Assembly (NCBI RefSeq): GCF_000186865.1
Contig: NW_008705585.1
Location: 416,955 to 480,954, forward strand
Direction of reading: 5' to 3'
Length of the DNA stretch: 64,000 bases
From: Aureococcus anophagefferens
Taxonomy: Eukaryota > Sar > Pelagophyceae > Pelagomonadales > Pelagomonadaceae
Notes under the pieces: generated by a model
Databases searched by the model: none
What the model was told of the DNA's origin: nothing
What the model saw: the letters and a program-made list of their open reading frames with translations, nothing else
Program-made: the position numbers and the translations under genes
Part shown: positions 1-9,563 of the stretch, piece after piece
Layout of the letters: each line of letters opens with the position of its first letter
Position numbering within the stretch: position 1 is the stretch's first letter

Positions 1-393
1 CGCGGCCTGGGCGCCGCGGTAGGCGCCTAAAAGCAGCGGCTCGCAGGACGCGGCCTCGGCGGCGAGCGCCGCGAGTGCGCCCGCCGACGGCCGCGCGGCC
101 GCGCGCGCGACGCCCGCGACGACGGCCGCCGCCGCCGCCGCGACGTGGCGCGGCGGCGCGCCCTTGGCGGCGAGCCAGGCCAGCGACCGCACGGCGACGA
201 CCTCGACGACGTCGTCGCCGTCGCGCGCGGCCCAGGCGCCGGCCACCTCGCCGTAGGCGGCCAAGGACTCGGCGACGTCCTCCTCGTCGGCGAGCGCGGT
301 TTTCAGCGCGCGGCGCACGCCGTGCAACGCCGCGACCTTCTTTTCGCGGGACGATTTGTCGGCTTTGCGCAGGCGCGCGATTGCTTCGTCCAT
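1..393 (-). CDS. N-terminal part of an unrecognised alanine-rich helical protein (runs off window)
   Basis: An open minus-strand frame starts at the ATG complement at 391-393 and stays open to base 1, so the C-terminus lies outside the window. The translation begins MDEAIARLRKADKSSREKK and continues as about 130 residues dominated by Ala, Glu, Val and Arg, with helix-like spacing. The pattern resembles HEAT/armadillo-type helical repeats, but no diagnostic motif is present and I do not assign a function. Codon use (strong G/C third positions) matches the neighbouring genes. It is divergent from the ABC transporter, with 103 bp between the two start codons, so the pair probably shares a promoter. 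Confidence 0.6.
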   Translation of the reverse strand, partial: MDEAIARLRKADKSSREKKVAALHGVRRALKTALADEEDVAESLAAYGEVAGAWAARDGDDVVEVVAVRSLAWLAAKGAPPRHVAAAAAAVVAGVARAAARPSAGALAALAAEAASCEPLLLGAYRGAQAA

Positions 394-496
394 CCTTGCG
401 TGATCGCCGACGGCAACGCCGGCTTCACCACATTCCGGAACATCTTCACCTCTGCCGCGGGTGGCCACCACCACAGTGTCCTCGAGCAGTCAGCCG

Positions 497-2641
497 ATGG
501 CGTGTTCCGCTGGCCGCCGCGCCATGCACGTCGTGCGGGCATCATCTCTCTTCCTCCTACTCACCTGCGCGCAGGGCCTCGTCGTGCCGCTTCGCGGCCT
601 CGCCGCGCGCCCCTGCATCCGCCTGCCGCTGCGCCCCTGCATCCGCCAGGGCACGCGGCGTACCCAGCTGCGCGCCGCCAGCGCCGCCGCACCGCCCGCG
701 ACGGCCGCCCAGAGCGCGAACGTCGACGCCGCGGCGCCCAAGGTCGTCAGTCGCTGGGGCAAGCTCGCGTCGCTCGTCGGGTCCGACGGTCCCATCATCG
801 TCGCCGCGGGCGTGTCGCTGATCCTCGCGGCGCTGGCGGACGTCGCCGTGCCGCACTTCTCGTCCAAGGCGCTCAACGCCGTCGTCGCCGGCGACGCCGC
901 CCGCGCGAGCCACCAGCTCGCGGGCCTCGGCGCGGCGTGCCTCCTCGGCGCGGCCTTCACGGGCCTCCGCGGCGGCCTGTTCTGGCTCGCGGGCGTGCGC
1001 GTGGTCAGCCGTCTACGGGTGCGCATGTTCTCGGCGATGCTCCGCCAGGACCTGGGCTGGTTCGACGAGACGTCGACGGGGTCGCTGAACTCGCGGCTGA
1101 GCAGCGACGCGACGCGCGTCGCCGACGTCGTCTCGTTCAACCTAAACATCCTCGCGCGGCAGTCGATCCAGGCCCTCGGCGGCGTCGCGTACCTGTGCTA
1201 CCTGGACGGGCGCCTCGCCGCGCTGACCGTGGCGTTCATGGGTTTAGCATCCGTCTTCGCGGACGTCTACGGGCGCGCGTCGCGGCGCTTCGCGAAAGAT
1301 ACGCAGGATAGGCTCGCGGCGTCGGCCGCGATCGCCGACGAGTCGCTCCGCAACGTGCGCGTCGCGCGGTCCCTCGCGGCGGAGCCGCGGCTCGCGGAGC
1401 GCTACGCGTCCGCCGTCGACGGCGTCACGCGCGTGCAGACGCGCCACGGCCTCTGGTACGGCGTCTCCCGGCTGGCGCTCGGCTCCGCCAAGGGCGCGTC
1501 GAGCGTCGCGACGCTGGCCTACGGCGCGCAGCGCGTCGCCGTCGGCGCGATGACGGGCGACCAGCTCGTGACCTTCCTCTTCTACGCGGCCTACGTCTCC
1601 AACGCGGCCTTTGACGTGGGCGACCAGTGGGCCAAGGTCGAGGAGGCGCTCGGCGCGGGCGCGGAGGCCTTCAAGCTCGCCTACCGCGCGCCGACGTGGA
1701 CCGGCGCGGCGCCGCCGAGCTCCCTGGTGGACGACGCGGCGCCGCCGAAGGCCCGCAATCCCGCGCGCGGCGCGGTGGCCTTCGACGACGTGTCGTTCTC
1801 TTACCCGGCGCGGCCCGACGAGGCCGTGCTCCGGGGCGTGTCGCTGGCCGTGCGGCCCGGCGAGAAGGTCGCGCTCGTCGGCGAGTCGGGCTCCGGCAAG
1901 TCGACGCTCGCGCGCCTCGCTTTGCGCCAGTACGAGGCGTCGTCCGGCGTCGTGTCGCTCGACGGCGACGACGTCCGCGACGTCGCCATGGGCGACCTGT
2001 GCGAGCGCGTGGCCTACGTCGAGCAGGAGCCGAGCCTCTTCGGCGGCACCATCGCCGACAACATCCGCTTCGGCCTCGACGCGGCGGACCCGCGCGCGTC
2101 CGACGCGGCCGTGCGCGCCGCGGCCGAGGCCGCGGGCGTCGACGAGTTCGCGGACCGCCTGCCCCGGGGCCTCGACACGGAGATCGGCGCCGACGGCGTC
2201 TTCCAATCGGGCGGCCAGAAGCAGCGCATCGCCATCGCGCGCGCGCTCGTGCGGGATCCGGCGCTGATCGTTTTAGACGAGCCGTCGTCGGCGCTCGACG
2301 CCAAGTCGGAGGCGCTCGTGCAGCGCGCGCTCGACGCGACGACGTGCTCCATGCTCGTCGTGGCCCATCGCCTGGCGACCATCTACGCCGCGGACCGCAT
2401 CTTCGTGCTCTCCAAGGGCGAGGTCGTCGAGGAGGGCACGCACGTCGACCTCATGGCGCGGAACGGCGAATACGCGTCCATGGTGCGGCGCCAGTCCTTC
2501 GAGGAGGCCAAGGAGAACGTCGCCGCCACGCCCGCGGAGTTCGTCTCCGACGACGGCGCGGACGTCCCCGCGGAGGCCCCCCGCGAGGAGGCGACGAACG
2601 ACCTCGTCGCCGCGCCGCCGCCGCTGACGGAGGCGCGCTAA
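497..2641 (+). CDS. ABC transporter, half-size B-type (TMD plus NBD)
   Basis: A 714-residue half transporter with an exporter-type membrane domain followed by one ATPase domain. Walker A GESGSGKST is at residues 462-470, the signature SGGQ at 571-574, Walker B LIVLDE at 590-595 and the H-loop His at about 624, so the ATPase looks intact. Such proteins work as homo- or heterodimers exporting peptides, lipids or drugs; the substrate cannot be read from sequence. The N-terminus has a hydrophobic signal-like stretch after the second Met (nucleotide 524), then an Arg/Ala-rich presequence, suggesting an organelle membrane, possibly plastid, though the usual Phe after the signal cleavage site is missing. 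The in-frame codon at 461 is GTG, so I start at the first ATG, 497; 524 is an alternative. No intron is needed. Confidence 0.9.
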   Translation: MACSAGRRAMHVVRASSLFLLLTCAQGLVVPLRGLAARPCIRLPLRPCIRQGTRRTQLRAASAAAPPATAAQSANVDAAAPKVVSRWGKLASLVGSDGPIIVAAGVSLILAALADVAVPHFSSKALNAVVAGDAARASHQLAGLGAACLLGAAFTGLRGGLFWLAGVRVVSRLRVRMFSAMLRQDLGWFDETSTGSLNSRLSSDATRVADVVSFNLNILARQSIQALGGVAYLCYLDGRLAALTVAFMGLASVFADVYGRASRRFAKDTQDRLAASAAIADESLRNVRVARSLAAEPRLAERYASAVDGVTRVQTRHGLWYGVSRLALGSAKGASSVATLAYGAQRVAVGAMTGDQLVTFLFYAAYVSNAAFDVGDQWAKVEEALGAGAEAFKLAYRAPTWTGAAPPSSLVDDAAPPKARNPARGAVAFDDVSFSYPARPDEAVLRGVSLAVRPGEKVALVGESGSGKSTLARLALRQYEASSGVVSLDGDDVRDVAMGDLCERVAYVEQEPSLFGGTIADNIRFGLDAADPRASDAAVRAAAEAAGVDEFADRLPRGLDTEIGADGVFQSGGQKQRIAIARALVRDPALIVLDEPSSALDAKSEALVQRALDATTCSMLVVAHRLATIYAADRIFVLSKGEVVEEGTHVDLMARNGEYASMVRRQSFEEAKENVAATPAEFVSDDGADVPAEAPREEATNDLVAAPPPLTEAR

Positions 2642-2718
2642 AGTTGTTTATTTTCCAGCCTGAGTTACTTACTCGCGTAGCCCGCCGCTGGCAGAGGCGC
2701 GCTAAGGTTGTTTATTTT
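2618..2718. repeat. Diverged direct duplication across a stop codon and 3' flank
   Basis: Two copies of a 37-bp segment (2618-2654 and 2682-2718, offset 64) match at about 34 of 37 positions. Copy 1 holds the last codons and TAA of the ABC transporter plus a following TGTTTATTTT. Copy 2 lies between the convergent genes, and its T-rich end supplies the stop codon of the HAD gene on the other strand. Confidence 0.75.
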
Positions 2719-3463
2719 ACACGCGCAGCTCGGTGAATCCGAGGGCGATCAGCTCCGTTCGACAGTCCGCCGAGTCACCCAAGAAGTGGATCGTCGACAG
2801 GCCGAGCTTCGCGGCGGCGTCGCAATTCATTTTGTTGTCGTCCACGAAGACGACCGTGTCGCGGCCGACGTCCGCGCCGAGTTTGGCCAGCGCGTCCTCG
2901 AAGGCGCGCGGGTCCGGCTTGCGGAGGCCCGTCTCGCAGGAGACGAAGGACCAGTCGAGGTAGCGGCTGAGTTCGAGCTTTTCTTCGATGTTGCGCCAGT
3001 AGGGCCCGTAGTTGCTTAAAGCGTGAACCTCGACGTCGCCGATGCGCTTGATCTCGCCGAGCAGCGAGCGCATGCAGCGCACGTAGTCGTAGTGCTCCTC
3101 GAGGAACGCGACGGCGGCGGCGCCGTCGGGCGGCGCGGTGCCGTCCTTGTAGTAGCGCCGCCAGAGCTCGGCCTCGCCGATCGCGCCGGTCTCGAAGGCC
3201 TCGTAGGCCTCGCGGTCCGTGCTGCCGTAGAGCGCCTCGAGGCTCTCGAAGCCGAAGACCTCTTTGTGCATGCCCTGGAAGAAGGGGTCGACGACGAGCG
3301 TGTCCAGCACGTCGAAGAGGATGATGCGTCGCGGCGCGGCGCTGGCGCTGAGCGCAGGCGCGGCGGTGGCGCTGAGCGCATTCGCGCCGGCAGCGAGGAT
3401 CAATGCGGCGGCGACGACGAGGCTGCTGCTGCTGCGCATCGATGCGGTGCGTCCTCTTTGCAT
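2717..3463 (-). CDS. HAD-superfamily hydrolase, probably secreted or organellar
   Basis: A 248-residue haloacid-dehalogenase-like protein with all four motifs: nucleophile motif FDVLDT at residues 50-55 (Asp51, Asp54), Ser150 in ALSNYG, Lys182 in RKPDPRAF and the acidic pair Asp208-Asp209 in VFVDDNKMN. This predicts a Mg-dependent phosphatase or related phosphotransferase; the cap region is too generic to give a substrate. The N-terminus carries a clear signal peptide core (residues 12-29), so the product enters the secretory route or, in this lineage, possibly the plastid. A second in-frame Met at nucleotide 3439 is equally plausible as start. The gene is convergent with the ABC transporter and has no intron. 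Confidence 0.85.
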   Translation of the reverse strand: MQRGRTASMRSSSSLVVAAALILAAGANALSATAAPALSASAAPRRIILFDVLDTLVVDPFFQGMHKEVFGFESLEALYGSTDREAYEAFETGAIGEAELWRRYYKDGTAPPDGAAAVAFLEEHYDYVRCMRSLLGEIKRIGDVEVHALSNYGPYWRNIEEKLELSRYLDWSFVSCETGLRKPDPRAFEDALAKLGADVGRDTVVFVDDNKMNCDAAAKLGLSTIHFLGDSADCRTELIALGFTELRV

Positions 3464-3537
3464 GTTCTCGGTACTTGCTGCACTGGGCCGCGGGCGCGTG
3501 CGATCACTCGAGCATAAGCACGCCGATCTCTCTACTT

Positions 3538-3849
3538 ATTAAAAACCGGATCGTTGATCGCAAGCCCTTGTTGAGTAAAGGTAAAAGTCGTCGAATCCAG
3601 CTCTGTGATTGGCTCAGACGACTTTGACCGCCGAGCTGTTGGGAGACGATGGGCAGCCCGAAGCGGCCTGTCTGAGGCCCATGTCGGTCGTTTGGACGAG
3701 CCGATGGCATTTTTTGCCCACCCCAAATCATGATGAAGCCGGCGGTGGCGGCCCTCGACCCCTACGCGGGGCGCGCGACCGCGGGCGCGCGAGCACATCG
3801 CGCGCGCAGCCCTGACTTTTACCCTAAATTCAACGATCCGGTTTTTAAT
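3538..3849. mobile_element. MITE-like element with 20-bp perfect terminal inverted repeats
   Basis: The ends ATTAAAAACCGGATCGTTGA (3538-3557) and its exact reverse complement (3830-3849) enclose about 312 bp. A second inverted pair, GGTAAAAGTC at 3580-3589 and GACTTTTACC at 3814-3823, sits just inside. No coding potential for a transposase is seen. No 8-bp flanking duplication is visible, which separates it from the introners; a 2-3 bp T/A-rich duplication would be hidden in the repeat ends. It fills most of the 384-bp gap between the HAD gene and the ankyrin gene, and its right end overlaps the first possible ATG of the latter. Confidence 0.75.
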
Positions 3850-3889
3850 GGGTAAGGTCGAGGGATGTTTGACTGCTTGCACAATGTCG

Positions 3890-4020
3890 TTTCGTGCGGC
3901 CCCATCGAGTTCGGGCTGCAATGGATTTGAACAGGGAGCAGTCGAGCGCGCGTCCCCTTCAATAACTTGGTCAATTTCGTCTTTGTGCAGCCCCGTCGAG
4001 TCTCGGGCCGCAATGGATTT
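3890..4020 (+). repeat. Diverged direct repeat around the ankyrin gene start
   Basis: Segments 3890-3928 and 3982-4020 are related copies of about 39 bp, both containing GCCCC-TCGAGT and ending GCAATGGATTT. The second copy contains the likely start ATG at 4013; the first holds the same ATGGATTT followed by a stop. A small local duplication has therefore copied a start-codon context upstream. Confidence 0.6.
3956..3974 (+). promoter_or_regulatory. 19-bp motif shared with the CTL-gene upstream region
   Basis: Exact copy of CCTTCAATAACTTGGTCAA, also found at 48366-48384 on the other strand. It lies 39 bp before the preferred ATG at 4013, between the two diverged leader duplications. Confidence 0.4.
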
Positions 4021-4657
4021 CCCTGCAATGAACGGGGACCGGGAGCTTCGTCTCCTTGCTATCGTGGATCGTGACGATGCGCCGGAGCTCCGCCGTGAGG
4101 CTGCCGCCGCTCCGGAGATTTTGCCCGGGTTTTTAGGGGGCGGTGTGACGCTCCTCCACGAGGCGGCTCGGAATAACAAAATTGAATGTTTCCGCGCCTT
4201 GATTGAGCTCGGCGCCGACGTGAATGCAGTCACGGCGCACGGCAACACACCGCTGCACATCGCGTGTCTCAACGGACATGCGTCCTGCGCCGATGCGCTG
4301 TGCAAGGCTGGGGCCAAGCTCGACGTTCTCGATAGTCACGACCAGAGCCCTTTTTGCGTTGCGGTCGCGGCTGTTATGATAATTAATGTTAGAAAAGCTT
4401 CCGGTCGGCGCCGCGTCATCCAGATCTTGCTGCGCGCCGGTGTCCAGCCGCACTTCCCATCCTTTGAAGAGTTTCTTCAAATCCCTCGTTCCGTCGCGTG
4501 GATCCTCGCAAAAGCCGTCGAACGCGCGGGCGGCTGGCCGGCGTACGTCCTGAACCACAAGCGCATCCTCGTCGGCCTCGTGACCAAGTGTCGGCCCGTG
4601 CCCGCCGACGTCGCGGGGCTGATCGTCGAATTCTGGACGCCGCCCGGCGGCTTCTAA
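4013..4657 (+). CDS. Ankyrin-repeat protein
   Basis: A protein of 214 residues from the ATG at 4013, with two readable ankyrin repeats: one around TLLHEAARNN and ELGADVNAV, the next with GNTPLHIACLNGHASCADAL and KAGAKLDV. A degenerate C-terminal part follows without a recognised domain. Ankyrin repeats bind partner proteins; nothing here indicates which. The frame is open upstream to an ATG at 3848, but that start overlaps the inverted repeat of the MITE-like element and reads through the duplicated leader, so I prefer 4013, with 4028 as another option. The stop lies 22 bp from the stop of the convergent C2/EF-hand gene. Codon use is less G/C-biased than in most neighbours. Confidence 0.7.
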   Translation: MDFPAMNGDRELRLLAIVDRDDAPELRREAAAAPEILPGFLGGGVTLLHEAARNNKIECFRALIELGADVNAVTAHGNTPLHIACLNGHASCADALCKAGAKLDVLDSHDQSPFCVAVAAVMIINVRKASGRRRVIQILLRAGVQPHFPSFEEFLQIPRSVAWILAKAVERAGGWPAYVLNHKRILVGLVTKCRPVPADVAGLIVEFWTPPGGF

Positions 4658-4679
4658 GATGGAAGTACGAAACCCGATG

Positions 4680-7600
4680 TTAGACCCCCTCGCCGGGCAC
4701 GACGCGGCCGGGGAAGTTGCGGGGCGTGGCGTTGGGCCGCTTGCGCAGGACGACCTCCTCGTCGAGCGTGTCGTCGATGATGTGGCGCGTGGACGGCGTC
4801 TCGCGGTCCGGGAAGACGAGGCCCGAGAGGACGTGGAAGAGCGCGTCCCGGAGCTTGGGGTCCAGCGAGAAGGTGCGCATGGACGCCGGCCCGTCGCCCT
4901 TGCGGAGCTTCAGGGAGATGCAGTCGGGCCGCTTCGGCGTCCGGAGCACGTCGTCGACGGCGTCCTTCGGGAGGCGGACCTGCGACCGGTCGCGCCGGAG
5001 CCAGATGAGCTCGCCGGCGTCGAGGTTCCAGTGGAGCGCCGTCGCGTGCTTCGACGCGGCCTCGACCCAGGAGTTGGAGCCGAGCTTGTGGCACGTGAGG
5101 CCCTCCTTCAGGAGGTGGCGCAGCGTCTCGGTCTGGAGCAGCATCTGCGTCAGATCCGACTCGAAGACGACGCGCTCGAACTGCGCGAGCGTGAGCACGT
5201 CGCCGTCGCCGTGGCGCGCGACGAGGTTCGCGACGAGCGACACGACGTCGACGTCGTTTCCGGCGACGAGGTGGCGCACGCGGCCGTCGACGGACTTGGC
5301 GCGGCCCTTGCGCAGGTACTCGACGAGCTCGTCGCGCGAGATCTCGTGGTCCGTGTTCCGGTCGATGCCTGTGTGCAAATCAAATCTTCAACCCGACTTC
5401 AATGTGCGCGTATTCGAATGTTTCGACACAATCTCTTCGGCTGTGCTCCGAGAACTCGATGAGAGCAATCGATCCGTCTAAAAATCAGCCGAATCGACCT
5501 CGATTTGACCGAGCTAGAGAATTTCAAAGTTTGGTCGGGACGTCCCAAACCAGCGGTTGATTCGCACACAGGTCGATGCGCGCGAAGACGTCGTTGACCA
5601 TGTACTGCTTGACGAGCGTGCGCCGGTGGAAGCCGAGGCCCAGGTGGCCCTCGCCCGAGTTGTACTCGTCGAGCTTCAGCGCGGGCCGGTGCTCGGACCT
5701 GTGTGGAAATCAACCAGTGGAACGCCCTGTCCAGCAAAAACTTCAAACCTCTCTATCTCAATCAAATCGAAGTCGTTTTGGCTGATTTTTGGACGAATCG
5801 ATCGCTCTCGTCGAGTTCTCGAAGCACAGCTGAAAGTCTGGTCCAAACCGTTCGCGAAAATTGAATTCGAGTTGAAGATTTGATTTCCACACGGGCTCGG
5901 ACGCGCGCGCGACGCGGACGCCCGCCTCGTCGTCGCCGGACTCGTCGCGCGCGCGCGCGCGCCGCCGCAGCTCCGCGTAGGCCCGGAACACGCGCGGCCC
6001 GACGTCCGGGAGCCGCAGGCACAGCTGCTTGAACCACTCCGTGAAGTAGACGAAGCTCAGCGCCAACGCCATCAGAAAAAAGGTCCGCGGCTCGAGGTGG
6101 AGCTGCGCGTAGGCGCCTAAAACGTTGACCGCGACGAAGGGCCCGGACACGAGGGGCTTGTCCCAGGCCAGCAGCTCCCGGAGCGGGTCGAGGTCGCGCA
6201 CGGCGCTCGTCAGGTCGTGCTGGTAGGGCGCGAGCGCGGCCTTGCGCCCGGCGAGGTTGATGACCTTCTTCGCGACGCCCTTGAAGACCTTCTTGGGCCC
6301 CGGCGCCGGCGCCGGCACCATGGACCGCGGCGGCGCGAGCGACGACCGCCGGACGCTCTTCGCCGGCGGCAGCGCGGCCTTGATGGCCTTTTTGTGGGAC
6401 GTCGACAGCGCGCCGAGCGACGGGTGCCACTTCGCGAGCGTCCGCGCGACGCGCTCCACCTCCGTGTCCTGGCGCGACGCGCCGTCGCCGTCGTCGTCGG
6501 ACGACTCCGCGGCCCCGTCCTCGCCCACGACCAGATCGTCGTCGCGCTTCGCGTCGACGCCCAACGCCTTGGCCAGGTCGGGGAAGCGGAAGATGAAGTC
6601 CTGGAACTCGACGAGCGTCAGGATCCCGTCGCCGTCGTCGACGGCGGCGAAGGCCCGGGCGACCTCGTCGGCGGACGGCGGCTTGACGTTCATCGACGCC
6701 GCGAACGCGGTCACGGCCGCGGAGATCTCGTCGACGTCGAGGCTGCCCGACCGGTCGACGTCGATGCGGTAGAAGATCTCCGCGCAGCGCTCCCGCAGGA
6801 GCCGCGCGCGCCGCGCGACGTAGCCGCCGCGCAGCACGCCCGCGGCCAGGCCGACGTGGACCATGGACCGCCAGTAGACGACGAAGTAGCACACCGGCGA
6901 GCACGCGGCGACCCAGACTAGCGTCGTCGGCGTGTGCTTCCACTTGACCGCATCCAAGGCCCTCTTCTGGAAGTCGACGAGCGGGTCCGCCCAGTCCTGG
7001 AGCGTCATCGCCGCCGCGTACGTCACGTTGACGTCGAACTTCGAGTCGTCGATCAGGGGGCGGTGGCTCCAGATCAAGGACCAGGCGCTCAGGGCCGGCG
7101 ACACGGCGACGGTGACGCGCATGTGGACCGCCGCCGACGGCGCCTCGAGGCCGTCGCTCACGTCGAGCTGCCACCAGCGCTGGATGCTCCCGCGGCACGC
7201 CAGATCGTCCAACGACAGGCGGCAGCGGCCGAGCGCGCCGACGACGTCGTCGCGGATCTCGACGTCGAGCACGCCGCCGCTGCGCCAGAGGTCGAACTCG
7301 AAGCGCTCGTTGAACCAGGGGCTCCGGTCGTTCGCCGCCGTCTTCGTCCGCCCGGCGAAGCGCCGCGCCTCGGGCCACGGCACGCCCTTGGGGCTCCAGC
7401 CGCGCAGCTTCAGGGACGCGTGGGCGTCGCAGAGGTTGCTCAGGGACGCGCGGCTCGGCAGGCGGCAGGCCTCGATGACGTCGCAGGTCACCCGGCCGAT
7501 GCTCGCGCCCTCGAGGCGGTTCAGCAGCGTGCCCTTGAGCACCGGCAGGAGGCGCGACGGGTAGTGGCGCGCCGGCTTGCGCTCGTAGAGCGACGACTCC

Positions 7601-7683
7601 TTCGACGACTCCCGGCCCAGGGCGAAGCCGACCCGCGGCGTGTCCGGCGCCGCATCGGCGGATTTGCCGGGGCTGCCCACCAT
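4680..7683 (-). CDS. C2 domain and EF-hand membrane protein (three exons, two introners)
   Basis: Exons 7683-5903, 5698-5580 and 5368-4680 join to 862 residues. The first part contains a C2-like domain (from about IGRVTCDVIEACRLPS), which in this family binds Ca and lipid. Hydrophobic membrane segments follow (around PVCYFVVYW and later FFLMALALSFVYF) and flank a pair of EF-hands, one canonical at DVDRSGSLDVDE and one degenerate. Exon 3 adds another EF-hand whose loop, DRNTDHEISRDE, is complete only after the second introner is removed across the exon 2/3 junction, which strongly supports the splice choice. A membrane-anchored Ca sensor is the inferred role. An in-frame ATG at 7761 would nearly touch the divergent oxidoreductase start, so 7683 is preferred. 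No family name is assigned. Confidence 0.75.
5369..5579 (-). mobile_element. Introner intron, family B, sense orientation (211 bp, GC-AG)
   Basis: Element 5369-5571 has inverted ends CTGTGTGCAAATCAA / TTGATTCGCACACAG. The flanking 8-bp duplications are GTCGATGC at 5361-5368 and 5572-5579. On the coding (minus) strand the intron begins with the duplicated copy GCATCGAC, giving a GC donor, and ends in the element's CAG. Removing duplication copy plus element restores an EF-hand loop exactly; using the internal GT 10 bases later shifts the frame. Confidence 0.92.
5699..5902 (-). mobile_element. Introner intron, family B, antisense orientation (204 bp, GT-AG)
   Basis: Duplications GCTCGGAC occur at 5691-5698 and 5895-5902, with element ends CTGTGTGGAAATCAA and GATTTCCACACGG. 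The conserved core (CGGCTGATTTTTGGACGA) reads on the plus strand although the host gene is on the minus strand, so the element is spliced in the opposite orientation to its neighbour at 5369-5579. The donor GT is the start of GTCCGAGC. The 119-bp exon between the two introners keeps frame. Confidence 0.92.
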
Positions 7684-7783
7684 TGGAACTCTGGAATGGC
7701 GCCACGAAGAAGATTTGGAAGAAGTGCAACAACCGCTTTTGTCTATTCTGCGGCAGCCCATTGGATCGTCAAGAATACTCGCG

Positions 7784-9196
7784 ATGGTGGTCGCTGCCCT
7801 GCTCGCCGCTGGCCTCGTGGCCTGGGCCGCCTACGAGTACGTGACGAGAAAGTCGCGCGCCGTGCCCTGGCGCGACATCGACCCGGAGATCTTGAAGAGC
7901 GGCGCCTCGGCGAAGAAGCTCCAGAAGTTCGCCGAGGCGGGCCCCATCGACTACGTCGTCGTCGGCAGCGGCCTCGGCGGCCTCACCTGCGCGTCCATCC
8001 TGGCCCAGGCGGGCTTCCGCGTGCTCGTCCTCGAGCAGCACGACGTCGCCGGCGGCGCGACGCACGCCTTCGAGCTGCACGGCCACGAGTGGGACGTCGG
8101 CATCCACTATATCGGCGAACGTCTGACCGCGTGGTGGTCGCCCGTGCGCAAGCTCTTTTCCGTGGCGTCGGGCGGCATGCTCGAGTTCTGCAAGACGGCC
8201 GACGACTTCGACTACTGCGTCAACGAGGTCACGGGCCAGAAGGTGCCCGTGTCGTCGGACCCCGCGAAGAAGCTCGAGGCCTTCGCCGCGGCCGCGGGCG
8301 GCGACGTAGCGGCGAACCTCGCGGCGCTCAAGAAGTACCGCCGCGCCTGCTTCGTCGCCAAGGCCTCGGCCGCGTCCCTCTTCGTCTTCAAGCTCCTCCC
8401 GCGCTGGTGCTACCCGCGAGCCTTGCTCGGCTGGGCCTGGGACTGGTCCGCGAGCCGCGACGCCGTCGACGTCATGAGGAACTGTGGGATGAGCGACGAA
8501 TTGATCGGCGTCGCGACGTACCTCTACGGCAACTACGGCGAGGGCCCGAAGCGCGCGCCCTTCGTGACCCAGGCGCTCCTCGAGACGCACTTCGACGGCG
8601 GCGCGTACTTCCCGCGCGGCGGCTCGCCGTCCATCGCGAAGACCATGGTCAAGGTCCTGAACGACCGCGGCGGCGCGTGCCTCGTGCGCGCGCGCGTCGA
8701 CGAGATTATCGTCGAAGGCGGCCGGGCCGTCGGCGTGACGTGCAAGGGCGTGCGCCTGGACGCCGCGCGGGGCGTGATTTCGAACGCGGGCTGCGCGAAC
8801 ACCTACGAGAAGCTGCTGCCCGAGGCGTACGCGGCGAAGCCCCTCGCGGCGCTCCGCGCGTCGACGGGCGAGGAGACGAAGGAGGAGCCCAAGCCCGCGG
8901 GCTGCGACCCGTCCGTCGCGCTCGTCTACGTCTTCGTCGGCCTCGACGGCTCCGACGAGGAGCTCGAGCTGCCCGCGGCGAATCTCTGGTGCCTCACGCA
9001 CTCCGTGGAGCGCTTCTCCAAGGACGCGCAGCTGGCGGCCTGCCACACGGAGACGGACGTGGAACGCCTGACCATGGTCGGCCAGGACGCCTTCGCCGTC
9101 GGCATCGCCGCCGCCGTCTCCTCCGGCTTCATCACCGCGGGCTACCTCTCCAAGTACGCGCTCCTCAAGGCCGTCGCGGGCTTCCTGACGGCCTGA
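7784..9196 (+). CDS. FAD-dependent oxidoreductase, retinol saturase / carotenoid isomerase-like
   Basis: A 470-residue member of the phytoene desaturase/RetSat group. After a hydrophobic signal anchor (residues 1-17) comes the dinucleotide-binding motif VVVGSGLGG (residues 58-66), with the ribose-binding Glu near 84 and the conserved GGATHAF and GIHYIG segments. The C-terminal GQDAFAVGIAAA matches the second FAD-contact region of these enzymes. The family saturates or isomerises conjugated polyene chains of retinoids and carotenoids; in this alga carotenoid metabolism in the ER or plastid envelope is plausible, but the substrate is unproven. Upstream codons in frame reach a GTG at 7640, but the first ATG is 7784. 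It is divergent from the C2/EF-hand gene with 100 bp between starts, and intronless. Confidence 0.85.
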   Translation: MVVAALLAAGLVAWAAYEYVTRKSRAVPWRDIDPEILKSGASAKKLQKFAEAGPIDYVVVGSGLGGLTCASILAQAGFRVLVLEQHDVAGGATHAFELHGHEWDVGIHYIGERLTAWWSPVRKLFSVASGGMLEFCKTADDFDYCVNEVTGQKVPVSSDPAKKLEAFAAAAGGDVAANLAALKKYRRACFVAKASAASLFVFKLLPRWCYPRALLGWAWDWSASRDAVDVMRNCGMSDELIGVATYLYGNYGEGPKRAPFVTQALLETHFDGGAYFPRGGSPSIAKTMVKVLNDRGGACLVRARVDEIIVEGGRAVGVTCKGVRLDAARGVISNAGCANTYEKLLPEAYAAKPLAALRASTGEETKEEPKPAGCDPSVALVYVFVGLDGSDEELELPAANLWCLTHSVERFSKDAQLAACHTETDVERLTMVGQDAFAVGIAAAVSSGFITAGYLSKYALLKAVAGFLTA

Positions 9197-9226
9197 GCTC
9201 CCCTCCACACGGAGACGCGCCCGGGC

Positions 9227-9531
9227 TTACTTCTGGGGGAGCTCCTTGATCTTGCGGATGAGGGTCATGACGACGGCCGTGTCCGCGGGCGAGAGGCCGA
9301 GGCCGTGGGGCTCGTCCTCGCGGAGGTCGCCCTCGGTCATGTGGACGAGCGTGCTGCCGCCGATGTGGCGCCGCACGAAGATCTCGCCGACGTGGGGCAG
9401 GTAGAGGTGCTCGGCGACGTAGGCCTTGGCGTCCTCGGGCCGCCACGACAGGGGGTCGAGCGCCGCGAGGTCGACGCAGCCGTCGTCGTCCGGCGGCGCC
9501 GCGGGCGCCTCGGCCGCGGGCGCGCCGCCGC

Positions 9532-9563
<32 letters not shown>

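Noticed and set aside
461..496. GTG start for the ABC transporter
   Set aside because: In a eukaryotic nuclear gene an ATG is expected; the first ATG in frame is at 497. The same reasoning moved starts at 7640, 12841, 39895, 48461, 51101 and 59252.
3538..3849. The MITE-like element as another introner
   Set aside because: There is no flanking 8-bp duplication, its ends are not CTG...CAG, and it lies outside a coding frame.
5699..5902. Donor at the internal GTGTGG of family B introners
   Set aside because: It would leave 10 extra bases in the transcript and shift the frame in all copies; the octamer-start donor restores frame every time.
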